NCBI GenBank assembly: GCA_002694035.1
Contig: NZKY01000051.1
Span: forward strand, 26,259 to 60,367
From: Opitutia bacterium
Lineage (GTDB): Bacteria > Verrucomicrobiota > Verrucomicrobiia > Opitutales > Seribacteraceae
Direction of reading: 5' to 3'
DNA length: 34,109 nucleotides
The notes under the pieces are model-generated. The model made no database searches. It saw only the letters and a list, made by a program, of their open reading frames with translations, and was not told the origin of the DNA. Position numbers and translations under genes: made by a program. Positions 33,107 through 34,109 of this stretch are shown piece after piece (position 1 is the first letter of the stretch; each line of letters starts with the position of its first letter).

Positions 33107-34109
33107 AAATTTTAGTGACTGGTTCATCTGGGCTTATTGGTTCTGAAGTCTGTACTTTTTTCTCAAATTTAGGTCATATCATACATGGTATTGACAACAA
33201 TCAGCGATCTATATTCTTCGGACCACAGGGAGATACATCTTGGCGTCTCAAGGAACTTAAGGATACCTTGCCCTCGTTTCAGCATCATGAACTCGACATA
33301 AGAGATCGTTCAAAAGTTTTGGCATTAGTAAAAGAAATCACACCAGATGCAATTGTTCATACAGCTGCTCAACCCTCCCATGATAAGGCTGCTTCTATAC
33401 CATTTGATGATTTCGATGTTAATGCGGTCGGCACTCTCAATCTTCTTGAAGCTTGTAGACAGGATTGTCCTGATACTCCTTTTGTTCACATGTCCACAAA
33501 TAAAGTCTATGGTGATGGTCCTAATTCTATCAATTTGAAGGAACTTGAATCAAGATGGGAATACGATGACCCCTTCTTTAAAAATGGAATCCCAGAAACT
33601 TTTTCTATTGATCAATGTAAGCACTCGTTATTCGGTGCTTCTAAGGTTGCCGCAGATGTTATGGTGCAAGAATACGGCCGATATTTTGGAATGGCCACAT
33701 GTTGTTTACGTGGAGGTTGCTTAACTGGTCCTTCTCATTCTGGAGTAGAACTCCATGGGTTTTTAAGTTATTTAGTTAAGTGCAACATAGAAAATAGAGC
33801 TTACAAAATATTTGGTTACAAAGGAAAACAGGTACGCGACAATATTCATTCAGAAGATGTTGCACGATTTATCGAATGTTTTCTGCAGACTCCGAGATCG
33901 GGAGAGGTTTATAATTTGGGAGGTGGAAAAGCAAATAGCTGCTCGATCTTGGAAGCTTTTGAAATTTGTGAAGGTTTTTCAGGCAAAAAACAAAAATATG
34001 AATATTTGGATGAAAACCGTATTGGGGATCATATCTGCTACTACAGTGACCTAACCAAAATTAAGAACCACTATCCTAAGTTCGAAATCAAACACTCTCT
34101 AGATGATAC
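33103..34109 (+). CDS. NAD-dependent epimerase/dehydratase, CDP-paratose 2-epimerase-like (partial at right edge)
   Basis: An extended SDR that runs off the window without a stop; 335 complete codons are visible. It has the dinucleotide motif [10 protein letters not shown] at 6-15, [10 protein letters not shown] at 129-138, [20 protein letters not shown], and [16 protein letters not shown]. These place it with proteins annotated as CDP-paratose (tyvelose) 2-epimerases or related enzymes. Where YxxxK is expected the sequence reads HSLFGASK, so Phe177 stands in for the catalytic Tyr while Lys181 remains. The ATG overlaps the preceding TGA (ATGA). Its likely job is to make a nucleotide-sugar donor for the cluster. 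Confidence 0.85.
   Translation, partial: MKILVTGSSGLIGSEVCTFFSNLGHIIHGIDNNQRSIFFGPQGDTSWRLKELKDTLPSFQHHELDIRDRSKVLALVKEITPDAIVHTAAQPSHDKAASIPFDDFDVNAVGTLNLLEACRQDCPDTPFVHMSTNKVYGDGPNSINLKELESRWEYDDPFFKNGIPETFSIDQCKHSLFGASKVAADVMVQEYGRYFGMATCCLRGGCLTGPSHSGVELHGFLSYLVKCNIENRAYKIFGYKGKQVRDNIHSEDVARFIECFLQTPRSGEVYNLGGGKANSCSILEAFEICEGFSGKKQKYEYLDENRIGDHICYYSDLTKIKNHYPKFEIKHSLDD

Noticed and set aside
1-34109. CRISPR arrays, tRNA or rRNA genes, insertion sequences, prophage or attachment sites
   Set aside because: No regularly spaced repeats, cloverleaf-like segments, transposase or integrase genes were seen on either strand.

Overview
The window is an AT-rich (roughly one third G+C by eye), gene-dense bacterial segment with almost no intergenic space. 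It holds 32 protein-coding genes; I see no rRNA, tRNA, insertion sequence or CRISPR array. Gene content and order point to a low-GC member of the Verrucomicrobiota/PVC group, possibly a marine Opitutae-like lineage. The clues are an exosortase with an EpsI-like tail, a GbsR/MarR regulator beside a NusG paralogue, and the GlgC, TrpE and HisG types. This placement is an inference without phylogeny, at about 50% confidence.

Region 1 (1-9.4 kb) is housekeeping: gcvH and glgC (minus), trpE and a compact RpoD-family sigma factor (plus), rpsA, hisG, a stand-alone 5'-3' exonuclease and the radical-SAM tRNA methylthiotransferase mtaB (all minus). Region 2 (9.4-11.6 kb, minus) is the start of glycan assembly: a WecG/TagA-type glycosyltransferase and a polyprenyl-phosphate sugar phosphotransferase. 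Region 3 (11.7-16.3 kb, plus) is a control and surface-sorting module: a GbsR/MarR-like regulator, an RfaH/UpxY-like NusG paralogue, a near-perfect ops/JUMPstart element, a membrane-anchored helical-repeat protein and an exosortase. Region 4 (16.4 kb to the right edge, plus) is a long, tightly coupled polysaccharide cluster. It encodes a nucleotide-sugar epimerase, a Wzm/Wzt ABC exporter whose ATPase has a C-terminal glycan-recognition domain, six methyltransferases, five glycosyltransferases, an SGNH esterase/acyltransferase, a cupin, a DegT-family aminotransferase, a PhyH-type dioxygenase and, cut by the edge, a second epimerase.

A working model is that the sugar phosphotransferase and WecG-like enzyme start a lipid-linked glycan. 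The region 4 glycosyltransferases extend it, and methyl, amino, acyl or hydroxyl decorations are added. Wzt/Wzm then export the capped polymer, and the exosortase may attach sorted proteins to the envelope. The RfaH-like factor probably reads the ops element to let RNA polymerase travel through the long operon.

Two things stand out. First, an ops site lies directly downstream of an RfaH-like gene, with 15 of 17 positions matching the enterobacterial JUMPstart 3' half as I recall it. Second, three genes (16444, 25742, 32135) have no ATG, GTG or TTG able to give a complete N-terminus. Each has an in-frame ATT exactly where the protein should begin, and two of these ATTs overlap the preceding stop codon. 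TTG starts are also common in the polysaccharide genes and absent from the left-hand housekeeping genes, and Shine-Dalgarno sequences are scarce throughout. No stretch over 300 bases lacks a gene; the largest gaps (1775-1948, 6059-6207, 16298-16443) are described below.
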